Positions 11,886-22,246 of a stretch of DNA of 64,000 nt are shown one piece after another; the stretch's first letter is position 1; the number at the start of each line of letters is the position of its first letter. The stretch lies in the NCBI GenBank assembly GCA_017311315.1, contig CM029642.1:14339624-14403623 (forward strand). The letters run 5' to 3'. The DNA is from Dendrocalamus latiflorus. Its lineage: Eukaryota; Streptophyta; Magnoliopsida; Poales; Poaceae. The notes beneath the pieces are model-generated. The model had not been told where the DNA came from. It ran no database searches and saw only the letters and a program-made list of their open reading frames with translations. The position numbers and the translations under genes were made by a program.

Positions 11886-12545
11886 ATGATGATGTTGCTG
11901 CGTCTGCTGCGGCCGGGGAAGGTGGCCTGCTCGCTGGCCAGCGGGTGGTCGTGCTCAAGCCCGACCCGCAGAACCCTAACCCTAGCGGCGGGGAGGGGGG
12001 GGGTCTGGGGAGGAGGCCGCCGTCGCGGCGGCGCTCGCGACCGCGTCGTCGTTCCAGGCGGCGTACCTGCACCTGCAGGCGGCGCACTCGCCGTTCCTGC
12101 CGGAGGCCGCGGCTGCCGCGGACGCCGCCGCGGTGTCGCACCTCGGCCGGCTGTCCGAGCTGAAGTGGCTCGCGACGGGCCCTTCGGACGGGTCCCTCAC
12201 AGGGCACCTCGAGGCCCAGGTGCGCGAGAACCAGGCGCTGCTGCGGTCGTTCGACGCCGTGGTGAACCGCCTCCAGACCGCGCTCGACGCCAAGGACTCC
12301 GCGGCCGCCGCGCTGCGCCGGGAGCACGCGGCGCTGGAGGACAGCAACGCGTGCCTCGACCGCGCCCTCGCGCCGCCGCCGGACGCGGGCGGCGGCGACG
12401 CCGTCGGCTCCATGCTGTCCGCTGGTGTCTTCGACTCCGTCCTCCCCGACACGCTCCACGTCGCCCACCGCTTCACCCGCGCGCTCGCCGAGCTCCTCCG
12501 ATGCGCTGGGTGGGACCTGGCCGCCGCTGCAGCAGCTGCCTACCC
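11886..12545 (+). pseudogene. GIL1-like / DUF641 gene fragment
   Basis: The frames encode the N-terminal half of a DUF641 (GRAVITROPIC IN THE LIGHT 1-like) protein: GEGGLLAGQRVVVLKPDPQ, then SSFQAAYLHLQAAHSPFLPE, then LEAQVRENQALLRSFDAVV, then AGVFDSVLPDTLHVAHRF. A frameshift at the G run near 11,994-12,002 separates the first block from the rest. The DUF641 C-terminus is missing; sequence switches to bZIP just after the AYPGV segment near 12,545. It is therefore a captured, frameshifted fragment. The known family acts in light and gravity signalling, but no function is expected here. Confidence 0.7.
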
Positions 12546-12567
12546 CGGTGTTGTCCGATGCGCTGAG

Positions 12568-12992
12568 TGAAAAGAGGAAGCAATCAAATAGGCAATCTGC
12601 TAGGCGGTCAAGGCTGAGAAAGAAGGTGTAGTGTATTGGCCATTTTATTCATTGTAATTAACTAGAGAGGCTCTCTTGCTCATACTCTTTGATCAACAGC
12701 TGCAATACGAGCAATATCCAGTTCTAACAGAAGGGAGCAATATCCCTGAAACATGGGCATGAAACCCAATTTGGCTTATCACTTATAACAATTGTATAAA
12801 AATGTTTGCATCGTAGTAGAATACTAGAATGCATCAGTTTGTATGATATTTGTGCTCTTGGTGCAGGCTGGGGCAGAGGAGCTGGCTACACAAGTAGAAT
12901 CCCTTACGGCAGAGAACACATCCCTTAGATCTGAAATCAGCAGGCTAACAGAAAGCTCCAAGAAGCTCAGATCAGAGAATTCCGCTCTAATG
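12568..12992 (+). pseudogene. EmBP-1/GBF-type bZIP fragment (two exons)
   Basis: Exon A (about 12,568-12,625) encodes the basic region SEKRKQSNRQSARRSRLRKK, keeping the N-x7-R DNA-contact pattern but with NRQ where the family has NRE. After a GT-AG intron, exon B (12,867-12,992) encodes a leucine zipper: EELATQVESLTAENTSLRSE, then ISRLTESSKKLRSENSAL. This matches group G bZIP factors that bind ACGT-core G-boxes. The activation region is absent. Exon B ends in phase 0 at a gtaccg donor, and the next acceptor belongs to the PPR fragment, which is in frame with it. The fragment's own start codon is missing. Confidence 0.75.
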
Positions 12993-13183
12993 GTACCGAA
13001 CCTTTTTGTGTAAAAAGATACCAATATTTGAGTCCTGCAGCCCAGACCAACAATGTAAATTTTCTCGAAAGCCATTATGTGTATTTAAGCATTTTTTCCT
13101 GCATTATGGACTTCCTATGCTTTTATCTGTGACGTCTGAATGAACAGCAATCACTGATGCTGCTTTGATATTTTTTTTAACAG

Positions 13184-15034
13184 ATTGGTAAGGTTGCCAA
13201 AGCCTTAGCTATTAGCAAAGAAATGGAGTTATCTGGCATCAAGCATAATAACAAAACTTACTCTATGCTGATCAGTGGATTTATCCATTTACATGACTTT
13301 GCAAATGCTTTCAGCATATTTGAGGAAATGCTAAAATCAGGTCTTCAGCTTGATCGTGCCATATACAATTTGCTGATAGAAGCATTTTGTAAGATGGGAA
13401 ATATGGATCGAGCTATTCTCATTTTGGAAAAAATGCGGAAGGAACGAATGCAACCATCAAATAGAGCATTTAGGCCTGTCATAGAGGGGTTTGCAGTTGC
13501 TGGAGATATGAAAAGAGCTCTGGATATTCTTGATCTGATGCAACGAAGTGGCTGCGCTCCCACTGTAAGGACTTACAATGCTCTTATTCATGGGCTAATT
13601 AGAAAGCACCAGGTATTTTTCAAATACATATTAGTTTCTTCAAATTTAAACCATGCACCATCGGCATTTACTTTGTTTGTTTGTTTGTAGGTTGAAAGGG
13701 CCATCTCTGTGCTCAGGGCCTGTTGCAAATCAGGGAGGATGCAGAGTGCTTTAGCAGTCACACGCGAGATGAGCGTTCAGAAGATACCAAGGAATTCATT
13801 TATGTATAATATTTTGCTTGATGGGTAGGTGCTCTAGATAAGCTCTTTTGCCAATGTACGTTAACCTTATTCTTGTGCAGTCCTACTAGGTCAGAATTTT
13901 TTACTGCCTCAGTAATTCAGAGACACTTGCATTCATTTCATGACTTGTGGAGTGGATGAAACTACTTGGCCAGCTTCTAACTCAGGGATATGAAGAAACT
14001 ATTACGATACTACTTAAATGAATTAGTTGTACAGTAGTACACTATGGCTTATTTCAGAAAGCCTGTTAGAATTTTCCTTTTGCTTGTTTCATCACTACTC
14101 TATTGTGCAGGTGGGCTCGGAGAGGAGATGTTTGGGAGGCAGCGGACTTGATGAAGCAGACGAAAGAAGATGGAGTCCCTCCTAACATCCATACATATAC
14201 CTCCTACCTAAATGCATGCTGCAAAGCAGGAGACATGCAGGTATGAGAATTTTGCATTGAAACATTTAATTTCTAGCTTATTGTGACACAGTGGAGATAG
14301 CCTAACAGTGATAATACAATTCAATGTTATAAACATGAGTTCACATTTTTTTTAAAGGAGCTCAGCAAAATATTTGTAAGGGTGTATAAAACTAGCCTTA
14401 CAAATTATTTCAGCACAATGAACTTTATCTTACTTGGCTTCATCTTATTATAATTTGAAAATTGCTAATGGAGAAGTATTTCTCTTGGGCCCTTCTTTTC
14501 ACGATATCCATTAATTTATTTTATGAATTTTTTTTGTAGAGAGCAGAAAAGGTGATCGAAGAAATGGCAGATGTTGGACTGAAACCTAATCTCAAGACGT
14601 ATACTACTTTGATTAAAGGTTGGGCAAGGGCGTCCCTTCCAGACAGAGCGTTGAAATGTTTTGAAGAGATGAAACTGGCTGGGCTGAAGCCTGATGTGCC
14701 TGCTTACCATTGCTTGGTAACCTCACTTCTCTCAAGGGCAACTGTAATGGAGGGAAGCACCTACACAGGAATCTTGAGTGTTTGTAGGGAAATGTTTGAG
14801 AATGATTTGACTGTTGATCTGCGCACCGCTGTTCATTGGTCTAGATGGCTTCACAAGATTGAGAGGACGGGTGGGGCACTAACAGAAGCACTTCAGAGAA
14901 TATTTCCACCTGATTGGAATTCATTAGAAGTTTTGGGAGAGGCTTCTGATTCTTTAAGCACAGGGGATTCTGATTATTGCAGTGATTCTGATTTTAGCGA
15001 TGATGATGAGGATCAAGACCCTGATGACAATTGA
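13184..15034 (+). pseudogene. PPR4-like pentatricopeptide gene, 3' half
   Basis: Four exons join in frame: 13,184-13,612, 13,691-13,824, 14,111-14,240 and 14,540-15,034, all with GT-AG introns. The product is a run of about eight 35-residue PPR motifs (e.g. YSMLISGFIHLHDFANAFSI, TYNALIHGLIRKHQ, TYTTLIKGWARASLPDRALK), then LTEALQRIFPPDWNSLE, then a Ser/Asp-rich acidic tail. This resembles the C-terminal half of PPR4, a chloroplast RNA-binding protein known in maize for rps12 trans-splicing. The RRM and transit peptide are absent. Exon 2 (VERAISVLRACCKSGRM) seems to fuse two PPR motifs, suggesting an internal deletion. No stops interrupt the joined frame. Confidence 0.75.
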
Positions 15035-16122
15035 CAAATTCTAGAGCCAATTGTTATCGTTCTGCACTCCCTCACTGTTTTTCCTTGAGCTATACTGGAG
15101 TTGACCCAACAAGGTATTTTGTATATATGCATGTGTTTAATATATTGCTACCTGTTGATGATGTTTTTAAAATACACACAGTGTGTTTATATTTCTTTCA
15201 TGGATTGATTAACCATAAGTTCCGTAACAATGATTTTCTGAAATAAAAGTTTGCCAACGATCATTAGTTTGTGGTGTCTATGAAAATAGAGTTCCTGAGT
15301 ATAACTGACACTCTTTTGTTTGAAAGGACAGTGTCTTTGATAAAACCTTGTGTCCTCACATTACAGACCAGTAGTTTGTGGACTATCGAAGAGTAGGGTT
15401 TGGAATCTTATAGCGCAGTAAGCGTGAGCTGTCTGACCTCTGCGGCGTTTCTTCAAGAGCTGCAGACAGTTAGTAACAGTTCTACTGGGGCTGAAGCACA
15501 TACTGTCAATGCAACAGACGAAGCTTACTCAGTTATGCGTGTTGCTGTACAGATCAATGACTGGTACAGGTAAATATTCTTGAGGTATCGACAAGCTCAT
15601 TTTTTGTTACCCTCTATCCTTCACTATAGTCCAACTTGTTATATACTCCTAACACAAATCCAAGGTCATATATTTGGATAAATGCAGATATTTTTTTAGC
15701 TCATTATTCACCCGTCTCCAATTTTTGGCTTGCCTTTTGCGTTGTGCTATGGTAAATGTACCAGCCATGATAAAGTCCGTGCGCTCATTTTGTAGCATCC
15801 AAATGTTAGGAGTAGGGCGTACGGGGGTTTATATGGTCTATTCTTTTGAGCTGCGACTTATAATTTTTAGCTATTGTTTATTGGTTTAATAAATAATAAT
15901 TGCTGAGAGAAGCTAAAAACTAAAAGCTCCTGAAAAGCTAAAAAGAACAAGTCCATTGGCCTATGGTTGAAAGCATTCACAGCACAGAACACATGCTAAG
16001 GAGCACTGGATGTAAAGGGAGACACACTATGAATCTTAATGAATCTGATTGTTCGTTTTATTTTTTACAAATTTTATCTTGTTTTGTATTTTATCGTAGC
16101 GTTAGCACGGGCACACTACTAG
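15035..16122. other. 3' part of the Helitron without a recognised gene
   Basis: 15,035-15,260 could be the 3' UTR of the captured PPR gene. 15,300-15,640 shows no recognisable coding. 15,830-15,960 has short AT-rich repeats. The end carries the hairpin and CTAG terminus at 16,096-16,122. Confidence 0.4.
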
Positions 16123-16139
16123 TAGTGGTAATTTGGTGA

Positions 16140-16760
16140 CAATCAGTCTTTGACTTCCCTATTTATATTAGCTTTAAAAAGCTGCTTTTTACAATAAATG
16201 TTTTTTTACTGTACCCAACTTTCAAATAAAGTGTCTTTTTAAGGCGGAATCTACTAGTGTATTATAGTATACACTGTAGTGACTTTATTTATATCGACCA
16301 AAATTACATGTGAGTTTCTCTCTATGTACGATTCTCTACAAGGTATTACTATTTATCAGCTAAAGTCAAAAATCATCAGCAAAAACTAATATGAACATAC
16401 TTTATTCATAGACCTAGTCCTAGGTGTGCGGCCCATGAGTTAAGTAGTGAATATTCCCACCTTCATAGCGGGGTATGCGTGCAAATGTTAGCATATCGAT
16501 CCAAACAACCAAATTCAGTAACTCTATTTTATTACTCTGGGCAAAGCGAGAACAGAATTCACGCGGTTATTGCACGTCAGATCCTTGCGTGCACACCCAT
16601 TGGTTGGCCTTGGCACCTTGCTAGTGGGAAGTGTTAGTTTAATTGGCTTCCACTAGCTTTAGTTTAATTGGCACCTTGCCTTTTATTTTCACCTTTAGAA
16701 ATATAGACACACACTACTCTTCAGAAATATAGCCTCCAACAAATATGCCGTCTAAGATGA
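16140..16760 (-). repeat. Duplicated 3' flank of the CYP72A genes, copy 1
   Basis: This downstream region of P450 copy 1 is collinear with 24,500-25,098 downstream of copy 2. Shared blocks include aagtgtctttttaa, gatatgctaaca on the reverse strand, ccaaacagccaaattcagtaa-like sequence, and ccttgctagtgggaagtgtt. It shows that the tandem duplication covered the 3' flank as well as the coding region. There is no independent gene here. Confidence 0.75.
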
Positions 16761-19700
16761 TCAGAATCTTCTGAGTATAACTTGAGCACCATGCTGCGGA
16801 TGCAGCGTGAGGACGGTGTACGGCGCATGCGCGTACGAGGGCGACAGCTGAAACTCGAAATGCTGAAGGATCATGCTCAGCGCCATCTTGGCTTCGAGCA
16901 ACGCGAAGGTTTGGCCGATGCAGATCCTCGGCCCCCAGCCGAATGGGAAGAATGCCGGCTGGTCCTTGGTCGCCTTGGAGATCCCCTCCGCGAATCTGTC
17001 TGGCTTGAACTCAAGGGCATCCTTCCCCCATATATTAGGATTTTGGTGAATCAAGATTATGGGCAGTTCAAGGACTACCCCTGCAGGGTATGTGATGCCT
17101 CCGATCTGCATTTCTTTGAATGTTTTTCGGCTTAGCGAGATCGCTGGCGGGTACAGCCGGAGCACCTCATATAGTATCATTGTCATCTGGATCAAAAATT
17201 GAAGCTTAGGCAGAGTTAGCAATGACCAATCAATGGCTTTTAGGCAAAAATTACAATACTACCTTGATGCAACATAGGTAGAAGTGTAACAAACACTTGC
17301 CGTTTTCAGTCGACTCAGGCCGTCGGAACTGGGTTTGTCTCTGCCGAACATGCTCAGGACCTCCTCCCGTGCTCGATCCTGCCACTCAGGGTGCATGCTT
17401 AGCAGGACGAGTGTCCATGTGAGAAGCACCGACGTGGTTTCCATCCCGGCGAAGTAGAAGAGCTTGCACTCCTCAATCACATCCTCCGTGCTCATCCTCA
17501 GGCTGGATTTCCCACTCTCCATGTTCGACTGCAGCATCAAGCCAAGCAAGTCGTCGCCACTGACGTCGCCATTCTTGATGGCGTGCTCTCTCTTTTCGAT
17601 CATTCCTCTTAGGAGTCCCTCGATCTCTCGGTTGATCTTCTTCATCCTCTTGTTGTTCTCAGTTGGAAAGAACCTACAAAACGCAAGCAATTGTTACTAC
17701 TACAAAAGAGGCTATACTGAACAGCTTTATCACAGACGATTTGTTCTAGTAACCCCGTGATACTTTCACAAACGGTTCTTAACACGAACCGTCTGTGATC
17801 ATTGAGACATCATAGATGGTTCGTATAACAAACCGTCTCTGATAATGAACTAAAGAAGCCACTGAGATGAGAATCAAATTCAAGGCAAATTTATTACAAA
17901 AGTCTTAAAAAAAGATATTCCAGATTCTAGTCTTCTGGGCTTCATATACTTCTTCTTTGACTTTTGGAGTTAAAGGATTAGCCGCTGAGTTCTCGAATGA
18001 CGTGAAGATTGTCCTTGCCCTCTCCACTTCCTCCTCTAGCCTGGGCAAATCATTAGCATGGCCCATAATCTCAAAGAGGATGCCATGATAAGCTTCCTCA
18101 GAATCGGCTGATTCTGCTTGATCGGCAAGGTTATCCATGAGTCTCTCCACTACCGCAAGAGCTTCCTCCGCTTTGTGCACATTGCAGAGAATAACGAGGT
18201 TGAAGGTGGTTTCCCTTTCCTAAGCGGCAATGAGACACCTCCATCGACGGCGGATGATGAGGTCCAGCTGACGGATGGAAGCAAGTCGAGGAAGGAGAAC
18301 AGGGCATGAGCGGAGGAGCTGCTCCAGACGTAAATTGCTGGCCACATGTGAAAGGTTGCGGCCGAACAACTCATGATGGATAGATGTGAGGAAGGAGATC
18401 AAAAGAATATTATATGTCATTATTGAGAAATCTGGTGAAGAATATGAGGGAGAAGATCTCACAGTGTAGAAGAGCTGGATTAGGGCACGCATATTAAAGG
18501 ATTATCATAGACGGTTCGTATTCCAAACCGTCTCTGATATTGACTTATCACAGACGGTTCATATTCCAAACCGTCTCTAATATTCAATTATCACAGACGG
18601 TTCGTATACTAAACCGTCTCTGATATGTGCATTATCATAGACGGTTCGTATAACAAATCGTCTCTGATATTCATTATCACAGACAGTTCGTATAACAAAC
18701 CGTCTCTCATAATGACACGTCACCGATCCGTGACGTATACCCTAGGATTTTGATCTCACCCGTCCATTCTCTCCACATCTAATGGCAGGCACCAATTCCT
18801 CCCACTGCTCGGCCCTTGTTAATAACTCCCATCTACCTTTCCACCGGTAGTCACGTGTGAGTTCATCCACTAGCTAGCTTCCTACATCGTCCCCTCCGAT
18901 GTGAGCTAGCACCTCCATTGTGGCACCACGATAGGCTGGACAATACACTATTATTGTAAGTGTGTCTTGTTCAGCCTCACCATCATGCCACGAAGGGTTC
19001 GTTAGCTTATTATCCTATAATAGAATGTGTTGTTGTGCTTACCTCTGTATTTGCTTGTTCCTCGACGACACCGTACTACTGCCATGAGCTAGCGCCTCCG
19101 TTGTGGCACCACGGTAGACTGGACAACACACTCTTGTCGTAAGTGTCGTAAGTGTGTCTTGTTTAGCCTCACCGTCGTGCCACGAAGGGTTCGTTAGCTT
19201 GTTATCCTGTAATAGAATGTGTTGTTATGCTTGCCTCTGTATTTGCTTATTCCTCGACGACGCTGACTATTGCCGTGAGCTAGTGCCTCCGTTGTGGCAC
19301 CACGGTAGGCTGGACAACATATTCTTGTCGTAAGTGTGTCTTGTTCAGCCTCACCGTCATGCCATGAAGGGTTCGTTAGTTTGTTATCCTGTAATAGAAT
19401 GTGTTGTTGTGCTTGTCTCTGTATTTGCATGTTTTCAAATGGCATGGGTAATATTATTTCTTGAGGCTAACCAAAAAACAGAAAAAATTTAAGGTATAGA
19501 GTGAACTATCACAGACGATTTGTGGTATAAACCGTCTATGAAAGACTATCACAGACGGTTCTAGTTACCAACCGTCTGTGATACTCGCTAATCACAGACG
19601 GTTGGTAACTAGAACCGTCTGTGATGTGTGAGTATCACAGACAGTTTTTGGTTTGAGCCGTCTGTAATAGTTTTGTTCACAAACGGTTGTAGTTACAAAC

Positions 19701-21720
19701 CGTTTGTGTTGTCTTTATCACAGACGGCCCACAAACCGTCTGTGATAACCTTCGATTATCACTGACATATAAATACAGATGGTTGGAAAACCGTTTGTGA
19801 TGACTGTTCCGAATCGTCTGTGATAGCCCATTTTGTAGTAGTGTGTATCGAAAGAACTGGAAATAACTAGATCTATAAGTGACAAATATTAAGTTGCAAG
19901 AGGAGAGTGCTCACAAGTAGCCTGGGATGTACAGACGCTGTATGGCCTTGATAAATCGCTCGGCTTGCTCTGCCTGAAGCTGGAAGATCCTTCGTCCTTC
20001 CATGAAGCTACTGCCGAACGCCGTGCGAGAGATTACGTCTCCGGTGAGGTTCTGAAACTCCTGCCAGATGTCTTGTTCACACGATCCATCACAACCAGCT
20101 AGTTTACTCTCCCAGCGGCCAATCAGCTCGGTGCAGCACGTAGAGAAAGCCGGCAGCATGCGCTGAAAATAACTTCAGTTAGCACACACCTAGATACATG
20201 TGCTTCATTAATCACTTCAAGCTGGTAGGATCGTCGTACCTTGATCTTTTCGAGATGGAAAGCAGGGTTCAGGATCCTCCTGTGTCTCGCCCATTTCTCG
20301 CCGTCGTAGGTCGCAAGCCCAAGGGCCAGCAATTTTCCGAGACGTTTGTTCGTGAATTTCTCGAAGTGGCCGAACTTGTTGGATAGGACGTCTCTCACTA
20401 GCTCTGGCTCTGCGAGGATCACCCTGGGGATTGGGCCGAACCAGGTGATGCAAATGTTACCTACATGCAATTCAATGTTCTGTGCAGTCAGAGGGATGCA
20501 AAATGTAAACTTGGATTCAGAAAACGTATAATGTTTTTTTATCGGAAAGTACAATGTTTTTAGTGCAGCAGTAGAGAAAAGTATGTGCCATTCTTCGGTT
20601 ACTCCGATCCCTGGTAGTCCAGCGCCGAGCCAGATCTTGTGGATGTGTTGAAATTAGGACAAGGAGCTTAATTAGAAGCAGGATAAAGTCGCCATCAGAT
20701 CACTAATAACGTGGGCCACTGACATCCAATAATCCACAACACTTGTCAAACACGCGCGTCAACCTCAATGTTCACGTCGGAAGGCGGAAGCAAACATATA
20801 TATTTGACGAATATTCTGAGAACTCCGACGTGATTCGTCCATAAACTGATAAACACCACTAGTATATACAAGCTACAGCTAGAGGGCAGTCATATCCGTT
20901 TATTTTAACTTCAGTTTCTAACTTCTGATTTCTAGTTCACTGTTCTTTAATTTCGTCTTTTTCTAATTTTTTTATTGTTTTGCTTTTTTTGTATTTGTTT
21001 GTATTATTTGTGATAGGCTAACATGTTTTTTCTATTTTTAATTTTTTACATTTAATTACGCCAAAAACCCATTAATAATTATCATTACTATTATAAAAGA
21101 ATGAGTTGGTGGTTGTACGTCCATTCTCCTTCAACCGTTCTATTCCCTCAACTTCTCACTATCCTCCACTTTCCAACCGATCAGAATAACTCTCTTCTAT
21201 AGCATGATTCTCTGTACATTTAATGAGTTTCGTTGCAACGCACAGGTATACAACTAGTAGTGTAAAATAAACCAGTTATAGTGTAAAAAAGACATAAGAT
21301 AGCTTATTTCTGCGAGCACCTCCGAGAAAGCTGTTACGAATGGGTGGACCTGAGAGACAGACAGACCAAGGAAATCATCTGCAACGATATAATTCGCGTA
21401 CCATGCTGCTTGACAATGTCGCGGAGGAACGGTGCCACGCGGGGAACGATGTCGTGGCACGGCGGCATGGGCCTGGACCGCGCCTCCGCGTTGAGCCGGT
21501 CGTTCTCCGGGAGGTCCCCGGCCGGAAAGCGGTACGCCGTGCCGCGGAGCCCCTGCGCACGGAGCGCTCGGCCGAGCCGCCGTGGCCTCAGCCAGCAACT
21601 CTCCACGGCCCGAGAAGCCGCCCACGCGACGAGCAGGGCAGCAAGGCCGTAGAGCGGCGGTCTCCACGGTATCAGAGAAGCCTTGCCTAGTAGCGTCGAC
21701 GTTGCTGCCGCGGCCTCCAT
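16761..21720 (-). CDS. CYP72A: Cytochrome P450, CYP72A-type, copy 1
   Basis: Five exons on the minus strand: 21,402-21,720; 20,240-20,460; 19,915-20,162; 17,301-17,673; 16,761-17,186. They total 528 codons, the normal CYP72 length. The ATG precedes a hydrophobic ER anchor (about residues 18-34) and a basic/Pro hinge. The oxygen-binding I-helix AGMETT (338-343), ExxR (394-397), FKPDRF (447-452) and the heme loop FGWGPRICIG with Cys476 are intact. CYP72A enzymes are ER-bound, NADPH-P450-reductase-dependent monooxygenases of diterpenoid, triterpenoid or xenobiotic substrates; the substrate here is unknown. Intron 3 holds a 2.1-kb CACTA element. Intron 4 uses a GC donor (acg|gcaagt). No stop or frameshift was found, so it looks functional if intron 3 is spliced. 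Confidence 0.9.
17905..18492 (-). CDS. Uncharacterised CACTA-internal protein fragment
   Basis: Two overlapping minus-strand frames lie here. One starts MRALIQLFYTVRSS at 18,492. The other (17,905-18,180) encodes an acidic, helix-rich segment: AEEALAVVERLMDNLADQAE, then YHGILFEIMGHANDLPRLEE, then a Lys/Glu-rich tail. The second looks coil-forming and has coding-like composition, unlike the surrounding repeats. No domain is recognised. It may be the remains of an accessory protein or of a captured host gene, read across a frame change near 18,180. Confidence 0.3.
18903..19440. repeat. Three tandem ~185-bp units in the CACTA element
   Basis: Units starting near 18,903, 19,086 and 19,277 each contain gagctagygcctccrttgtg, ggctggacaayac, gtgtgtcttgttcagcctca and cctctgtatttgc. 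Spacings are about 183 and 191 bp. They are diverged at a few per cent by eye and have no coding sense. Confidence 0.85.
20890..21066 (-). mobile_element. AT-rich MITE-like repeat, copy C (inverted)
   Basis: This is the reverse-complement relative of the elements at 1,665 and 5,395. The landmarks cgtctttttctaatttttt, gataggctaacatgtttttt and acatttaattacgcc match in inverted order. It lies in the promoter-distal region between exon 1 and exon 2 of P450 copy 1, i.e. within intron 1. Confidence 0.5.
21082..21257 (+). mobile_element. Mini-Helitron in intron 1 of P450 copy 1
   Basis: A 176-bp element begins TCATTACTATTATAAAAG after an A. It ends with the palindromic hairpin cgttgcaacg, about 12 bases, and CTAG before T (21,254-21,257). 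It shares its 5' end pattern with the element at 22,247. It has no coding capacity. P450 copy 2 lacks it at the same place, consistent with insertion after duplication. Confidence 0.65.
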
Positions 21721-21773
21721 TGGTTTCTTCTTGCTCTGTGCATGCTCTTCTCGGGGTTTACCGTGACTGCGTC

Positions 21774-21781
21774 TATATAGT
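21774..21781 (-). promoter_or_regulatory. TATA box of P450 copy 1
   Basis: The minus strand reads CTATATAG about 55 bases upstream of the exon-1 ATG, which fits a plant TATA box with a short leader. The aligned position upstream of copy 2 reads CTACATAG (27,849-27,856), so the motif is damaged there. Confidence 0.55.
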
Positions 21782-21789
21782 GTGTAGTG

Positions 21790-22020
21790 AGCGGTAAAAG
21801 CAGTACACAGTTGAGCCGTTCATCGGCATAGGTTGTGTCGCCGGTGACAGGTGCTTTTGTTTGGCATCACCTGTTTTTCTTTTCTTTTTTTCTGAAGATT
21901 TCTTGGTGTCCACGGATGGGGTAGATTTGCTGCTTGCATTGGCAGACTCGTGCCCAGATGTACGTGAGCCCTCAGTCCTGCGTAGGGTGATTAATGGGCT
22001 CGGAATGAGGGGCGTCCCTT
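21790..22020 (-). repeat. Duplicated P450 upstream block, copy 1
   Basis: The block with cataggttgtgtcgccggtg, ctgaagatttcttgg, ggatggggtagattt and gggctcggaatgagg recurs at 23,040-23,430, at 27,860-28,080, partly at 28,085-28,290, and at 28,530-28,780. These are repeated pieces of the CYP72A promoter-distal region and record several rounds of segmental duplication in the cluster. Confidence 0.7.
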
Positions 22021-22246
22021 ACTAGAGCCGGTTTTGGCCATTACGGTTATAACTAGTTTTTAAATGATGTATTTTTAAAGTAAGATTAATAGAAAGATTA
22101 TAGTAAAAAATATACTAAGTTCAGCTGTACTGATTAAAATCGTATGCGATTATTTTTCTCTATGTATTACTTCTTCTGAACAGATAGAATTTAAAATTTT
22201 AGGTAATAAACTATATAAGCCATAAGATAAAAGAACCCACTAAAAA

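Larger units (their letters stand above)
11061..16122 (+). mobile_element. Gene-capturing Helitron (proposed)
   Basis: The proposed 5' end is TCTACCCTACTCTATAATAC preceded by A. The proposed 3' end is CTAG (16,119-16,122) followed by T, with a bulged hairpin (cgtagcgttagcacg) about 10 bases upstream. A-to-T insertion, a 5' TC, a 3' CTRR with a hairpin, and no target duplication are the Helitron hallmarks. Between the ends lie at least three unrelated host gene fragments, all on the plus strand and retaining introns, as in maize Helitrons. No Rep/helicase is encoded, so it is non-autonomous. The 3' end is better supported than the 5' end; a Pack-MULE is disfavoured by the lack of inverted repeats. 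Confidence 0.6.
17695..19843. mobile_element. CACTA element in intron 3 of P450 copy 1
   Basis: The ends are tactactacaaaag (first base C to T) and cttttgtagtagtg-like ttttgtagtagtg, an inverted repeat of the CACTACTACAAAA type. They are flanked by the 3-bp duplication tgt (17,692-17,694 and 19,844-19,846). P450 copy 2 has the unoccupied site with a single tgt at the same intron position. Subterminal arrays of atcacagacggtt and its complement (17,734-17,860, 18,500-18,715, 19,505-19,825) are the expected transposase-binding repeats. No transposase domain is visible, so it is non-autonomous. Confidence 0.9.

Noticed and set aside
11617..12566. Long frames of 283, 272 and 164 codons opposite or out of phase with the GIL1 fragment
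   Set aside because: Arg/Gly/Pro-rich shadows of the GC-rich GIL1-like coding frame, which alone shows family motifs.
16782..17135. Plus-strand 117-codon frames opposite P450 exon 5 (also at 25,129)
   Set aside because: Antisense shadows of conserved P450 exons; duplicated because the genes are.
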